Assembly: GCA_003971905.1 (NCBI GenBank)
Contig: RSEE01000075.1
Span: 124,001 to 188,000 of the forward strand
DNA: 64,000 nucleotides
Source: Moniliella sp. 'wahieum'
Taxonomy: Eukaryota; Basidiomycota; Moniliellomycetes; Moniliellales; Moniliellaceae
Direction: 5' to 3'
In this document: positions 45,888 to 57,900 of the stretch, in pieces
Position numbering within the stretch: position 1 is the stretch's first letter
Layout: each line of letters starts with the position of its first letter
The notes under the pieces: model-generated
Databases searched by the model: none
What the model saw: only the letters and a program-made list of their open reading frames with translations
What the model was told of the DNA's origin: nothing
Program-made: the position numbers and the translations under genes

Positions 45888-46683
45888 TCACAGCTTGGAC
45901 ACGCGCGCCGCCACGTCCGGGTCGATGGGCGTGAAGGACGGCGGGGCCTGAGCGAGGACATGGAGCGCGTCGCGCATCAGCTCTGTGCGGTTGACGCCCC
46001 ACACCTGCTTGGTGCGCGACACGGGGCGCAGCTGGTGGGCATGTGCAATCGCCCGTGCCACCACCTGGTCCGGGGGGCGATTTCCTGCACCAGTCCAGCC
46101 TGCAGTGCCTCGGGCCCGGTAAAGCGCCGCGCACGCAGCACCAGTTCTTGCACCTGGGCCATGGACAACTTGGCGCGCAGCACCGCCAGGCTCGCCGCGC
46201 CAAACGCTGCGCCAAACTCGGCTTCGTTGGTGCAGAGCCAGCCGCGCTCTTGGTTCATCACGCGCACGTCGTGTGCCATGGCCAGCACACACGCACCGGC
46301 AAACGTGTGTCCGCCCAAGGCGGCAATCGTGGGCACAGGGAAGGTCAGCAGCGCCGTCATGACTTGGTTGTACAGCTGGGAAAAGGAGGCGCCGAGCGCG
46401 ACGGCGCGCGCATAGTCCAGGCCGTTGCTGAAGAACTTGCTGCTCGGGTGGGCGCGGTCCTGGCGGCCGGTGGTGATGAGCGCGCCGCCGTGCGGGAAGG
46501 TCGGGTGGGCGTCGCGCACGTGCGTGAGGGCGGCGAGGTAGGCGTGGAGCAGACCGGGGGTCATGCGGTTGTCGAGCGTCTCGTGGCCGAGGAACTCGAC
46601 GAGGAGATGCCCGGCTCGGGCTCGGTGAGCGCCAGCAGGCTGTCGGCGGAGCGCTCGGTGTGGGCGCCGGGGAAGCAGAGCAT
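45888..46683 (-). CDS. Enoyl-CoA hydratase/isomerase family protein
   Basis: Crotonase-fold enzyme, probably a delta3,delta2-enoyl-CoA isomerase of beta-oxidation. Starts MLCFPGAHTERSADSLLALT at 46683, then HLLVEFLGHETLDNRMT. The substrate oxyanion loop is KFFSNGLDYARA and the second loop IAALGGHTFAGACVLAMAHD. FTGPEALQAGLVQEIAP and a helical tail ending PDVAARVSKL follow. About 265 residues and no intron. Two breaks are visible: the C3 run 46610-46612 needs one more G on the coding strand (EPG-HLLVEF), and the G6 run 46072-46077 needs one more C (EIAPPDQVVARAIAHA). No peroxisomal SKL appears as the extreme C-terminal tripeptide unless VSKL is read as one: the last three residues are Ser-Lys-Leu, a perfect PTS1. 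That places it in peroxisomes. A TATATA lies about 46 bp upstream. Confidence 0.83.
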
Positions 46684-46994
46684 GGGGGGGGGGAAGCAGA
46701 GGAGGGGCCGGCCAAGGACGGCCAGGTCTATATAACCCAGTACTACCGTAACCCGTGTGGGGTCGGTTGGGATTCCGGCTGTGCTGGCCGAGCACCCGGG
46801 TGGGGTTCATAGCAGGGTGCTTAAACATCGCCTTAGCTAATGCTTACGCACGCACCCTGCGCGGCGATACAATGCGCGCATGATTGCTGCTGCGCTCTGC
46901 CACCACCATCACCATCACTGTTGCCACCACCACCACCATCAGCATCACATCACTATTGCCACCACCGCCATCGCCACCGCACCACCCCCTTCGA
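46684..46994. promoter_or_regulatory. Divergent promoter of the hydratase and LIM-RhoGAP genes
   Basis: About 310 bp between outward-facing genes. It has TATATA at 46729-46734 for the minus-strand gene and a CACCATCAC-type trinucleotide stretch (46898-46975) that may be leader or coding for the plus-strand gene. Confidence 0.5.
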
Positions 46995-49900
46995 TGGCAC
47001 AGACGCTCGGCCCCCCTCGGCCCATGCGCTGTGCGCGGATGCGGCTGCGGCGATGCGCTGCGTGGACGCCACGTGGCTGCGCTGCCCCGCCCCTTCCACG
47101 CCACCCCCGCGCCTGCTCGCTCTGCGCCGCCCGCCTGGCGCCCGGCGACATGTACTACGCCCACACCGGCCAGGCGGTGTGCCGCTTCCACTACTCGACG
47201 CGCTTTGCCATGCGCTGCACCGGCTGCCGCTCCGCCATCCTCGCGCAGTACGTCCAGCTCCACCGGCACACACACCGACGAGCACTGGCACCCGCCCTGC
47301 TACATGCTCAGCAAGTTCTGGGCCGTCCCTCGCCCCCGCGCCTGCCCTGCCGCTCCGAACCGCAGCAGATCGAGGCGTCCGAGACGCCCGCCTCGCTCGC
47401 CCTCAAGCAGCGCCACCTCCAAGACCGCGGCTTTCGCATCTGGTCCGTCCTCTCGGCTTTGAGGAGCGCAGCGCCGACGCCATGTCCACCATGCTCCCTC
47501 GCTTCGCGCCGCCAGTTCCTCCCGGCCATCCATACCGCCCAGACCTTCATCCTCCATGTCGAGGTCCTCTTTGCCTGCCTTGATCGGATCGCCCCGGGCC
47601 CAGATTCGCCTTCGACTTCGACTTCGACTTCGACTTCGACTTCGGCCTCTAGCCTCCGCTCGGCACCTTCCGCAGACCCGCTGCTCACCAAGAAGATCAT
47701 CACCTTCCTTTCGCTCCTCGCCCCCGATCCGGTGCGGTCCCCGCCGCCGCTCGCCCTACTCTCGACGCAAGTTTCTGCCATGGCCTACAACCTCAAGAGC
47801 ATCTCTTGTACCGCACTCGTCTCCACGCTGCAACTGGAGCGCGACCAAGCCGAGGGTTCAGACGCGTTGCAACTTCTGCTCCTCCCGCTCGACTCTCTCG
47901 CCAGCACGGACACCGACACGGGGCGCGACACGCCGCTCCTAGGCGGCTTTTCTTCCTTGCCCCCGCGGCGGACTGGGACACAAACGCCGCCCTGCGTGCC
48001 AGTGACCGACTTGTGCCGTCAATGTGGCCTGTCGATCGAGGAGGGACTGTGGAAGGGTGGGCGTGATGCATCGGTGGCATTGGGCGTGTGTGCAATGTGA
48101 CCGGTGTCAGCGGTCTGCTTCGCCCAACCAACCCGTTGCCCCTGGTTCATTTCTCGCTTGTCCCAACTTCGCTGCGCTCCAAAGCCGTCCCGATCCGACG
48201 TATTGTTCCGACTGCGTCTTGGACACGACCAGGCACAGCGCCTCCACCCGTCACGCGCTTGGAACAGTACGCGTTCCCTGCGCTTAGCCTTGGACCGGTT
48301 GTACGGGTTGCTTAAAAAACAGCTGCCCCGATCCCCCTCCTCCCCCAGCCCAAACCCAAGCCCAAACCAAGCTAATATCTCAACCCGAACGCGACCGCGC
48401 ACGCTATCGGCCCGGCTGCGTATGCTGTGCATCACTCGCTCCGCGCTCCGCCTCACGCCGAGCACCGACTTGACACTACCGACGACGGCCACCTTGGTGC
48501 GCACCTTGGCTCCGACCCCGACCCCGTCCCTACCGCCTCTTCTGGCCTTGCCCTTCCCCCGCTCACGCCCACACCGAGGGGGAAGAAACGTTCCCGGTTC
48601 CTCACCATGATCCTGCGCCACTCGACCCGCCTCACGTGCACCAGCTCAACCGGACCCAGCTGACCCCGACCGCGGCGACCCGGCCCGAGGTGAACCGGAC
48701 TCTGGTGACCCAGATGCGGCGCGTCACACGACCCAGCTGGCCGGGCGTCGACACGATTGAGCTTGGGGACGTGCGGCTGTTGCACGGGACCAGCTAGGCA
48801 TTCACCGGACCTCTCCGAGTTTGTAGGCGACCGATGGTATCGGACTTGGCGCCTACGGAGCTGGTGGCGCTCAAGTACATGGCAGTGTGTACCTTGAGCG
48901 ATCTGCGCTGCGCGGCGTGGTGCGACGGGAAGATTTAATCGACTTGGCTGAGGCGCGCAAAAGTGCGTTTTGGTCCAAATGGTTCCACCTCCACTGTCCA
49001 AACGCCGCGGGGTGTTTGGTGTGCCGCTGGAGGTGCTGGTCGAGCGAGCGGAGGGGAGGGACGTGTGCATGTCGCTGGGCCAGGAGCACGAATGCGAATG
49101 CGAGCACGAGTGCGAGTGCGAATGCGTACACGTACGTATTCCCAGCTTTGTCCAGGCGCTGCTCAGTGCGATCCAACAGCAAGACGTTTCGGTCGAAGGC
49201 ATCTTTCGTAAAAACGGTACATTCGTCGAATCAACCAACTGGTGCAAGAGCTGGACCGTGCGCGTGACCCAGCGCTCCTACTACACACTGCTCCCGCCAC
49301 TCCATCTTGCCGCTCTGCTCAAAAAGTTTTTCCGTCTGCTACCTGAACCGCTCTTCACCCACCGTCTTTACCGCCTCTTTGTCCGTTCCCAAGCTGTCCA
49401 CCCCGCTGCGGAACGCGTGCGCCTACTACAGGCTATCACTTTGCTCCTCCCCCGCGCTCACCGCGATACGGCTCAAGTCCTCTTCACGTTTCTCCGCTGG
49501 GTCGCATCTTTTGCCCATCTCGCCTCGCACCACGTGCCTCACTCACACTCATCGCTTTCACCACACTCTCCCCACCCGCCCCACCCGCCCATGCGCCCCT
49601 GCACCCGATTCTGATTCGCCCCATACACACGACGGGAGCAAGATGGACCTAACCAACCTCGCTACCGTCATGGCGCCTACACTGCTCTACCCTCACCTCC
49701 TCCCGGGCCAAGTAGGCGATACAAGCGAGAGCTTTGCGGCCACACGAGCAGTTGGTACCATGCTCATGTACCAAGATGCGCTCTGGACCGTCCCGCCTCA
49801 CTTGGCCCCGGCTTTGCACTTGCTTCACCCCCCCTCTGAGGGATTCGGGTCGGGTATGGGTACGGGTGGGGGTATGGGTGGGAGTCTAGGTACAGGTATG

Positions 49901-50292
49901 GGGCGGGGTGCGGGGCTGGGGTCCAGCCTGGGAAAGGGCATGCCTCCCCCACGCGATATGTACCGTCGCTGCGAAGCGCTCGCCAGTACACTTCGTCCCC
50001 GCGCACCCGGGCGAATAGTAGGTCTGCCTCCCGCTCCCGTTCCCGCTCTAGGTCCAGGTCGGGGTCAGAGTCCAGGTCCCGCTCGAGCTCGAGGTCGCGG
50101 TCCAGGTCAGAGTCCCGGGCACGAGGCGACGCACAAGGTGGTCCAAGCCCGAGCCCAAGTCCAAGTCCAAGTCCAAGTCCAAGTCCAAGTCCAAGTCCAA
50201 GTCCAAGTCCACGACCGCCGCCTGCGGTGGGTTTGGGTAACCCCCTGTACCCCTCCCTTCATCCTCCTCCTACTCCTCTCTCTGCGTCGTGA
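46995..50292 (+). CDS. LRG1: LIM-domain Rho GTPase-activating protein, Lrg1 type
   Basis: Inactivates Rho1-type GTPases in cell-wall synthesis and septation. The start is uncertain (ATG at 46995 used). The LIM region reads CGCGDALRGRHVAAL, then CSLCAARLAPGDMYYAHTGQ, FAMRCTGCRSAILAQYV and HWHPPCYMLSKFW. A later zinc finger (48010-48220) reads CRQCGLSIEEGLW, HWACVQCDRC and PTYCSDC. The RhoGAP domain (about 49140-49980) follows FGVPLEVLVE: IPSFVQALLSAIQQQDVSVE, the Arg finger in GIFRKNG, LAALLKKFFRLLPEPLF, and NLATVMAPTLLYPHLLPG. The C-terminus is an SR/SP-rich tail that passes through an AAGTCC repeat and ends PPPTPLSAS at 50290. At least six frame breaks are needed, so exons are not resolved. 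Three LIM fingers plus RhoGAP is the Lrg1 arrangement; Rga1-type proteins have two. Confidence 0.85.
47611..47644. repeat. (TTCGAC)n hexamer repeat within LRG1
   Basis: About five and a half units of TTCGAC in coding sequence between the LIM fingers and the later domains. In the frame of its flanks it encodes a Ser-Thr repeat. Confidence 0.9.
50157..50211. repeat. (AAGTCC)n hexamer repeat in the LRG1 tail
   Basis: Nine units of AAGTCC. The frame that leads to the best C-terminus encodes Ser-Pro repeats. Confidence 0.92.
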
Positions 50293-50646
50293 GCGTCGTG
50301 AGTGCCGTGAGCCGTGGGCTTCTGCATTGTTCTCCCCCCCCCTACCCTACTGTGCCTGCTGTTTCCACCACCCCACCGCCGCGGGCCGGCGATGGGCAAC
50401 GGGGAATGGGAACCGGACAATGACGAACGGGGAATAGGGAACGGGGAAGGGTGAACCAACGGGGGGGCGGCCGGCAGGTGGGCAAGTGAGTATGTTTTTC
50501 CATCATCTCGATTATCGCCGATACCTTATCTATTCCTTTATTCGCATCGGTTCTCATCGCTGTTCTCATCGGCTCTCATCTCTTCTCATGGCTGTTTTCA
50601 TCGGCTCTCATATGTTCTCATGGCTGTTCTCATCTGTTCTCATCCT

Positions 50647-50885
50647 TCATCAATCTCAATCTCAATCCCCATCTCACTGTCAAGCTCAATCCTCATCTCG
50701 CTCTCAATGTCCATGTCAATCTCAATCTCAATCATCTCTCTAACTATCAATCCCCATCTCACTCTCAAACTTACCTTCAATCCCCATCTCAATTCACCCT
50801 CTCACTCTCAATCCCAATTCCCATCTCATTCTCATTCTCAACCTCAATCTCAATCTCAACCTCAACCTCAACCCTGCTGGGGTGC
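50647..50885. repeat. Degenerate (TCTCAA)n hexamer tract
   Basis: Units of TCTCAA/TCCCCA/TCTCAC recur for about 240 bp with frequent substitutions. It lies in the spacer between two convergent genes. Confidence 0.8.
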
Positions 50886-51396
50886 AGGTGCAGGTTAAAG
50901 GTACAGGGCTGGTGTAGATTGACCGTGGACGGTACGTCGGTACGTAGTGGTACAAGGTAGAATGGTAGAAGAATATTAGCATTCTGAATCCCTCCCCTGC
51001 TGCTTCCCTCTCACCCACCCTTACGGGTAAGAATAAGAAATGAAGTAGTTACGCGGCCCGCTAACATTTACCCATTCACCCCCGCGCGCGGTTCGGGTTC
51101 GGGACCCAGCTCGGTCAAACCAATCTCGAGACATCGTCTTTTTTCGTTCTGCGTTCTTCGTTCTGCGTTCTGCGTTCTGCGTTCTTGTGTTCTGTGGTCG
51201 CTGGTCTGTAGTCGGTGGTCGGAGGTCTGTGGTCGGCGGTCGACGGTCGACGGTCTTCGGCTCTTTGGGGTCCCCCACGGTCCGTGACTTGCTCAGTCTT
51301 CTTCTTCAGGCGCATCCGGACCACATCGCACCGCATCGCATCTCACGCAACCCATCCGTCCTCCCAGTCGCCCCTGCCGCGTGTAGGCAGGCTTTA

Positions 51397-51445
51397 GACC
51401 TCAGCCTCGACCTCGACCTCAGCCTCGACCTCGACCTCAGCCTCG
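51397..51445. repeat. 18-bp tandem repeat
   Basis: The unit CTCGACCTCGACCTCAGC recurs two to three times, itself built of CTCGAC hexamers. Confidence 0.85.
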
Positions 51446-51555
51446 ATCACGACCATAAACCTGGACCCACACCGTCCCACAAATCCCCTCACCCTCGTCC
51501 TCAACCTCGTCCTCGTCCACACCATCGCCCTAGCCCTGGCCCTTAACGCAGGACA

Positions 51556-54500
51556 CTAAACAGTGGTAGTAAAGTTAGACGGGAAGATAACCGCGTCGGG
51601 GGAGAGTTGAGTTTGAGCGCGTTTGGTCCGGTCCAAATGCTCGCCTTCCCACCACCCATCCTCGTTCATCTCACCCACCAAAATCACATCGTGCGCTTGG
51701 AACGAAAATTCCTCCGGTAACTGCGCCACGTAATCGTACAGTGCTCGCACGACACGTACAACCGCCTTGCCCGACGATAGATGCGAAGGATACCCTGCTG
51801 CCGACGGCCCAGAGGGTGCGGGTGAAGGCGACGCAGCAGCCGCAGGAGCAGAAACAGGAGCAGGAGCAGGAGCAGGCGCCAACGCAGCTGCCGGCGCAGG
51901 CGCAGGACTGAACGCCGACCCGGGGGCGCACTGCCCGAGGGCGGCGCAGGGTACAAGTACGGCGGGCCATAGCCTGGCGCATGGGACGGCGGAGGCGGGT
52001 AGTACGGATAGCCAGCAGGCGGAGGCGCTTGCTGTTGCTGTGGTTGGGGTTGCTGCTGAGGCTGCTGCTGAGGCTGCTGCTGAGGCTGCTGTTGAGGCTG
52101 CTGCGGATAGGCGTACGCGGCGTAGCCCTGGGGCGCAGGCGGCGGGTAGTACCCCTGGAACGGCAGTGTGCCCGGCTGGACGGGCGTCACGGGCCGCGGG
52201 TAGAAGCCCGGGGCAGGCGAGGGCGCCTGTGCCTGTGCCGGCGGTTGCGCTTGCGGTTGCGCTTGCGGGTGTGCCGCCAGCTGCGGCGTGACGGGTCGCA
52301 TGTACCCTCCGGGCGCCCACGCAGGCGCACTGGCCCACCCTGGCTGCGGGCTGGGGGGCGCCGCGCCGGTCCACTGCGTCGGGCGCGGTGCAGCGGACGT
52401 GTGGAGCTGTTGTTGCTGCTGCTGCTGCTGCTGTTGCTGGGGGTGCGGTTGGACCGGGGGCTGGACCTGCGGCTGAACCTGCGGCTGAGGCGACGGCGGA
52501 TGGGCGCGGCGGTACTCGTCCGCCAACTCGTCCTCCACCACCTTGCCTGCCTTGTTGAGGGAGATGCCGAGCGGGCCTCTTGGGCCGTCCGGCCGGCGAG
52601 ACGGGGCGTGGGAAGGGGTAAAGGTCGGTGCCGGGGCTGGGGCCGGGGCCGAGGCGGGCGCACCAAACGCCTGCGCCGGACTGCCCATCGTCGGGGTAAA
52701 CGGTACTGGCGACGGACTGCGGCCGCGCGCGCCCACACCCGCAAAGCCCGCTGCCATGCTCATGCTCATGCTCATGCTCCCGGCGAAGCTGGTGCGATGG
52801 ACGACGGGCTGCGAGGAGGAGCATGCGTAGCCGCGGGCGGACAAACGAGTTGCGCCGTTCGCCCGGCAACGCCGCTTCTACCACCGACACGGCGCCGCCA
52901 GTCACCCGGGGGTGGCATGGCGCTCGTGCGCCGGTGCGGCGGCTTGCGCCGGCGGCGGCGGGGCTTGCATCAGCGCTGCCGTGGGCTGCATCCCCGGCGT
53001 GGGCGGGAAGGTGGGCGTGGCGGTGCCCCCGATCCGCTCGGGGGACGAAGGTGACGGGGAAAGCTGGCGCGGCTAGGTGTGCGCGGCGTACGCGCCTGCT
53101 TTCCTGCAGCCGCTTGAGCGCAGCCTCAATCGGGTCTTGGTACTCGCTGCCCTTGCCGGAAAAGACAGATTGGGCACTCCGCATCGACGGCGCCTTGGAC
53201 GGCGCAGACGCATCGGGCGTGGCTAACTTGCTCTTCCCCTCGGGGCTAGGCCACGTCGGAGGCGGTTTGGGAGACAAGTCCAACGGCCGCACCGACGGCG
53301 GCGCCACCGCACTCGCCGGCTGCACCTCCCGCATCGCCCGCTTCGACACGCTCGAGAAGGGCGACACGGCCGGCAGCGGGCTTGGCGCCGACGGCGGGCT
53401 GAGCTTGGCGGCGGGGACAAACGCGGGAGATGAATAGGAGGGGGCGGCGGTGGGTGGTGCGATGGCGGGCGAGACGGGGCGAGAGCTGGCGGCCGGCGTG
53501 GCCGCCGGCGCGGCGGACGCGAGCGACGGGCTGGGGTGCGCCGAGGGCGGGGCCGAGGGTGACGCCGCTGCCGCCGCCGACCCGACGCCGAGGGCGGCGG
53601 GCGCGGCGAGAGGCTGAGGGCGCTGAGGTCGGGCGTGTGGTCCAGCACCGAGTTGGCCTCGCGTTCGGGGTCGGGGTGTTCGCGGGCAAAGTTGGCCAGG
53701 AGAGGTTCGGGGTGGGCGGGGGCGGTGTGCGGGAACTCGTAGAACTCGACGGGCGGGTCCATGGCGCGGCCGGTAGCGTGGGCTTGGATGAACTGCTGTG
53801 CGGCTTCCTCGACGGTGGCGGCCTCGAGTGCCTGGCGCACCGCTTCGCACCCTCGTCGTCGGCCACGCACACGCCCGAAACGGCGTTGGCGTACGTCCAG
53901 AGCGATGCCTGTAGCTGGTCCAGCCGTTTCTCCTCCATGTCCTGCATCAGCTGCGCAGCGCCCCGGTCGGGCTGGGTCAGTTTCCCGGCGCGCAAGAACG
54001 ACAAGAAAGAGGGAGGGACACTCACATCGCAAAACTCTTTCCACTCGCGCGTCCAGCGGTGCGCCGTGTCACGCGCCTGCTCGACCGCAGCGGCGTACGC
54101 CTTGCGCGACGCGACGAGCGAGCGCTGGGCAGCAAGTTTCTTATCGAGGATGCGCTGGCGGTCGTGACCATCGGCATTGGCCGCCTGACGTTCGTACCCG
54201 TCGACCTGCAGTGCATCCGTCTCGTATTGCACCTGCGCTGCGCCGGCAGCCTTCTCCTCGGACGCGCGGCGCTGCTTGAGACGCACGAGCGCGGCCCACT
54301 TGTTGCGCCACACGCGGTGGGCCGACGTTTGGGCCGGAGTGAGTTGTTGGGCAACCTCGTCGCGCAGCGCGGTGGCTAGCTGCGCATGCGCCGTCGCTGC
54401 CTTGCCCATCTCACCGACAAACGTGCGCAGCGGCGCGGCCACCGCCTCGATCTCGCCCGCGCCGAGCGGGTGGGCAGCGAGCTGCTGGAGCCCGTGTGCG

Positions 54501-54667
54501 TACTGCTCCTCCAGCGTGGCGCGCGAGACGAGGAGCGAGGCGAGGTCGCCAAATGTTTGCTGCGACGTGCTGAGCAGCGACTTTTGCAGCACAGCCACGC
54601 CGGCCTGGTTGGCGCCCCAGAACGCGTTGCAGAACGCGTCGGGCGCAGGCAGCGTCGCGGCGGCCAT
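51556..54667 (-). CDS. F-BAR and SH3 domain protein, Cdc15/Hof1 type
   Basis: Membrane-curving scaffold of the cytokinetic ring. Starts MAAATLPAPDAFCNAFWGAN at 54667. The FCH/F-BAR module continues with SRATLEEQYAHGLQQLAAHP, LRTFVGEMGKAATAHAQLA, VWRNKWAALVRLKQRRASE, RWTREWKEFCD and QLMQDMEEKRLDQLQASLW. Next comes VEFYEFPHTAPAHPEPLL, then a very long Ser/Pro/Ala and Gln/Pro-rich linker with poly-Gln/Pro blocks (about 52030-52120 and 52405-52450). The C-terminal SH3 domain reads RVVRALYDYVAQLPEEFSF, GEMNEDGWWEGE and VIFPSNF, stop at 51556. The n-Src/distal part is stretched by about ten residues (RTKRAQTQLS). A break at the C3 run 53850-53852 needs one more G on the coding strand (DDEGCEAVRQALEAA). 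Further breaks lie in the linker. About 1,000 residues. Imp2 and Bzz1 are possible alternative names; one SH3 domain argues against Bzz1. Confidence 0.86.
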
Positions 54668-54936
54668 TGGGGGGAGGGGTAGCGATGGAGAAAGAGACGA
54701 TGGGGATGGGGAAAGAAACGATGGAGATGGGGGGGGGGGATGGAGATGGGGAAGATGGGGATGGAGATGGTGGCAAGCGCTCAGGAGCTGCCGGCACCGC
54801 CGGAGAATAGCAACAACTCCTGACAGCGCTCTTGCCCAGACAGGCAGGCTGGATCAACACAACACGCACCACACTGCCCGCGTGCCTGCCTCAACTTCTA
54901 CGCACACGACCGCTGAGGGGATGGGTGATGTATTTC
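54668..54936. other. Spacer between Mrc1 and the F-BAR gene
   Basis: About 270 bp. It is dominated on the plus strand by GGAGATGGGG-like purine units (54670-54770), the CCATCTCC leader of the F-BAR gene on the minus strand. Confidence 0.6.
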
Positions 54937-57900
54937 CTAGTTTGCGTCCTCGTCAACCTCAAACTGCGCGCGCCGGAGGCCAAGACGCGCGAGCGCGCTC
55001 CCGGCTGCCTTCGGTTTGGGCGCCGCGGGCATGCCGGCGCGCGTCGGGGCCATGCCCACACGCGCCGGCGCCATGTCCACACGCGCCGGCGCCACGCGCT
55101 TCGCCGGGCGCGCCAGCCCCGTCACGGCCGACGCGCCACCGCCCACGAGCGCGTCAGTGGCCATCGTGCTGAACAGCGCTGCTTCCTCCTCGGCCTCGGC
55201 GGCACCGGCACCACGCGCCATCGGCACCACCGCCAGCGGGATGCGCATCATATCCTCCTCCTCCTCGCCATCCCCCTCGCCCATGTCCACACCCGCACCC
55301 GCACTCGCCGCGCGCACCCGCTGCGCTTCGCCGCCGCCGCCCGCTCCGCCCGGTCCGCCGCCACGTCGTCGTCCGACGGAGGATGCACCATCGCGTCCCA
55401 CGCGTCGGCGCGGCGCCGCTTCGTGCCCATGCCGCCGCCCGATCGGACGTGGACCGGCCCCTCGTCCGACGACCCAGAGCGGGCGAATCCCACCGATCTT
55501 CGTCTTCCTCGATCTGCACTTTGGCCCGTCCGGCGCGCGCATGGCCTTGTGTGCCTGCTGGATCTGACGACGCGTGTCCCACGCATCCGCCAAGTCAGCC
55601 GCGGTGGTCTTTGCGCGGTCCTGGCGAACCCAGCCGTTGGCTTGATCTTGGTCTTGATCTTGGTCGTGGTCGTGGTCGTCAGCGTCCTCCTCCTCGTCCG
55701 ACGGTTCCTGCATCTGCAAAAAGTCCATGTCGTCCTCAACGGGCGCGAGGGCTTGTTGGTACGTCTGGAAGAAGGCGGCAGCGTTGGGGTCTTGGCGTAA
55801 CGTCTCGAGTCCATCACCTTCAATGTGGCGTCTGGAGCGGACGCCCGCTGCGCCCGGCTGCGCAGCCAAGCGCATATCGCGCGCATCCTCCGCGTCTCTT
55901 TCCAGTTCGGCATCGAATCCCGATCGGAGGGTTTGGCGGTGGCGCCACGCGCCATCAGCGACGCGTTGCACGCGTTTTTCCAACTCGGCCTCGGCGACTT
56001 GTTGGTCCTGCCGCGCTTTGGCTGCCACCAACCGGTCCTTGGCTGCCTCGTCCACTTCGCGCTCATTGTTCACCAGCTCCTCCAGGTCCGCACCATCGTC
56101 CTCCGAATCGGTTTCCGCTTCGTCATCTCGCTTCTCCCCGTCCGACTCGTCGCTCCAAACGCCCGCCATGGCTGGCTTACGTCGCCGCCCGACCTGGATC
56201 CTCGTCCGAGTCCGATTCCTCCGCCTCGCCTTCGACAAACTCGGAGCGCAAACGGCGTTTCTTGGTCTGTTTGGCCTGATTTTGCTTGGACGACTGTAGC
56301 AGAAGGTCAAACACTGTCCCATCTGTCCCGGCCCCGGCCCTGGCCGCAGGTGCAGCAGGTGCCGTTGTTGGTGGTTCCTTGTCGTCGCCTTCTTCTTCTT
56401 CCTCGTCCTCGTCCTCGTCCTCGGCCTCGCTAGCGCTACTGTCGACGACGGGGCGCGACGCCGATCCGCCACGACGGAATCGTTTCCGTTTAGGCGCCCC
56501 CCGCGCGGCGAGGGAATCGACCGAGGTGTCAGCGGGACCCAACCCTGTCTGGGTCGACAGGGAAAACGGGAGAGCCACCTCGTCGTCCGAGGCTGAGGCT
56601 GATGCGCCATCGTCTTGGTCCTCGTCGCTAGGCTTGGTTTGGGTGTAGAGACCGTTCTTGTTCATGTACATTCGGGGGGCATCGAGCAGAGCCCGACGTT
56701 CTGCCCACACACGTTGTTTCTCCGCATCGGCCGCTTCCGCCTCGTAGTGGTCCGCGTCCAGCGTCGCAATCCCAGGTAGACCATCGTCGTCCCACCCCAG
56801 CTCTCCGGCGGGGCTTGGTGCGCCCGACGAAGCGCAGCAAACCCATCCTTCTCCTTGGGCGTGGGACTCGGGCCGTTCGGAAGGGCACTGGGGCGCACAC
56901 CAGCGGACTGCACCGCCACTGACCCTGGCACCGGCACGGGCACGGGCGTCGGTGTCGCCGCACCAAAAAACGCAGCGCCGAGCGCATCTCTGTCCCCGCC
57001 CCGGCCCAGCACCGACGCTGGCGGAGGGAGATCGGGATAGCCAGACCCACCCGGCGCCGAGGGATCGGCCTGCGTCCCGCCCTGGGTAGAAGCAAAGAAC
57101 TGGCTCAGTCCCGCTCCTGCCGCATTCGAATCGGATCCCAGCACGGACACGCGCCCCGTCGGGCCGGGCGGGACCGACGGTGCGCCCGAGGCAGCTGGCG
57201 AGCGTTCGGTGGTCACTGTGATAGCTTGCGTGGGCAGCGGCGTGTCCGTCGTGGTGGTGGTGGTTTGGGTGGGAACAAAGAAGTTGCTCAGTACGTCGGC
57301 GGTGCCATTGGGCAGGGAGAGGGCCCCTCCGCCCACCAAGGCGCTACTGGGTCGCGCCGTGATGTCCCCCACGCCCGCGTGGGAAGACTCTCGGCGTGGG
57401 AGCTGGCCCGGCGGTGGGAAGCCGCTGGGACTTGGCAGATCCGAGCGTTGGGACAGCGGGAACGAAGCTAGCCCCCCTCCTCGGTCCGTCCTGGGTCCTA
57501 CTTCCGTCGCCCTACCGTCGTCTTCCGAGTCGGACGAGATGGCTGCTCGGCGCGCACGAACAAGCGGCGCGCGATGCATGTGGACCTCGTCTTCGTCCCC
57601 ATCCCTGTCGGGACGTTCACGCAGCGACGACGATCCCTCCCGCTCATCGGCACTTTCGCCCCCTGCTGTTCCTCCTCCTTCTCCTCTTGTTCTCCCCTTG
57701 CTCCGCGTCTGGATCGGCCTCGGCCTCAGCCTCGCTCTCGCCACTGTACTGGAGCGTGAGCGGGTCGTCCTCTTGGTCCGGGGCATATTCGCTCCCGCTT
57801 TCCTCCGCTTCGTCTTGCTCAACGGGGGCAAAGAACGGGTTGGTGGGAAGGACAAAGACGCCCTCGGGCTTGGGGCCCAAGCCACGCGAAAGCATCGTCG

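Larger units (their letters stand above)
50293..51555. other. Spacer between convergent LRG1 and F-BAR genes
   Basis: About 1.26 kb with both genes ending into it. It is dominated by simple sequence: TCTCAA hexamers (50647-50885), TTCTGCG units (51145-51185), GGTCGGTGGTC-like units (51195-51255) and CTCGACCTCAGC units (51397-51445). No gene is seen. Confidence 0.6.
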
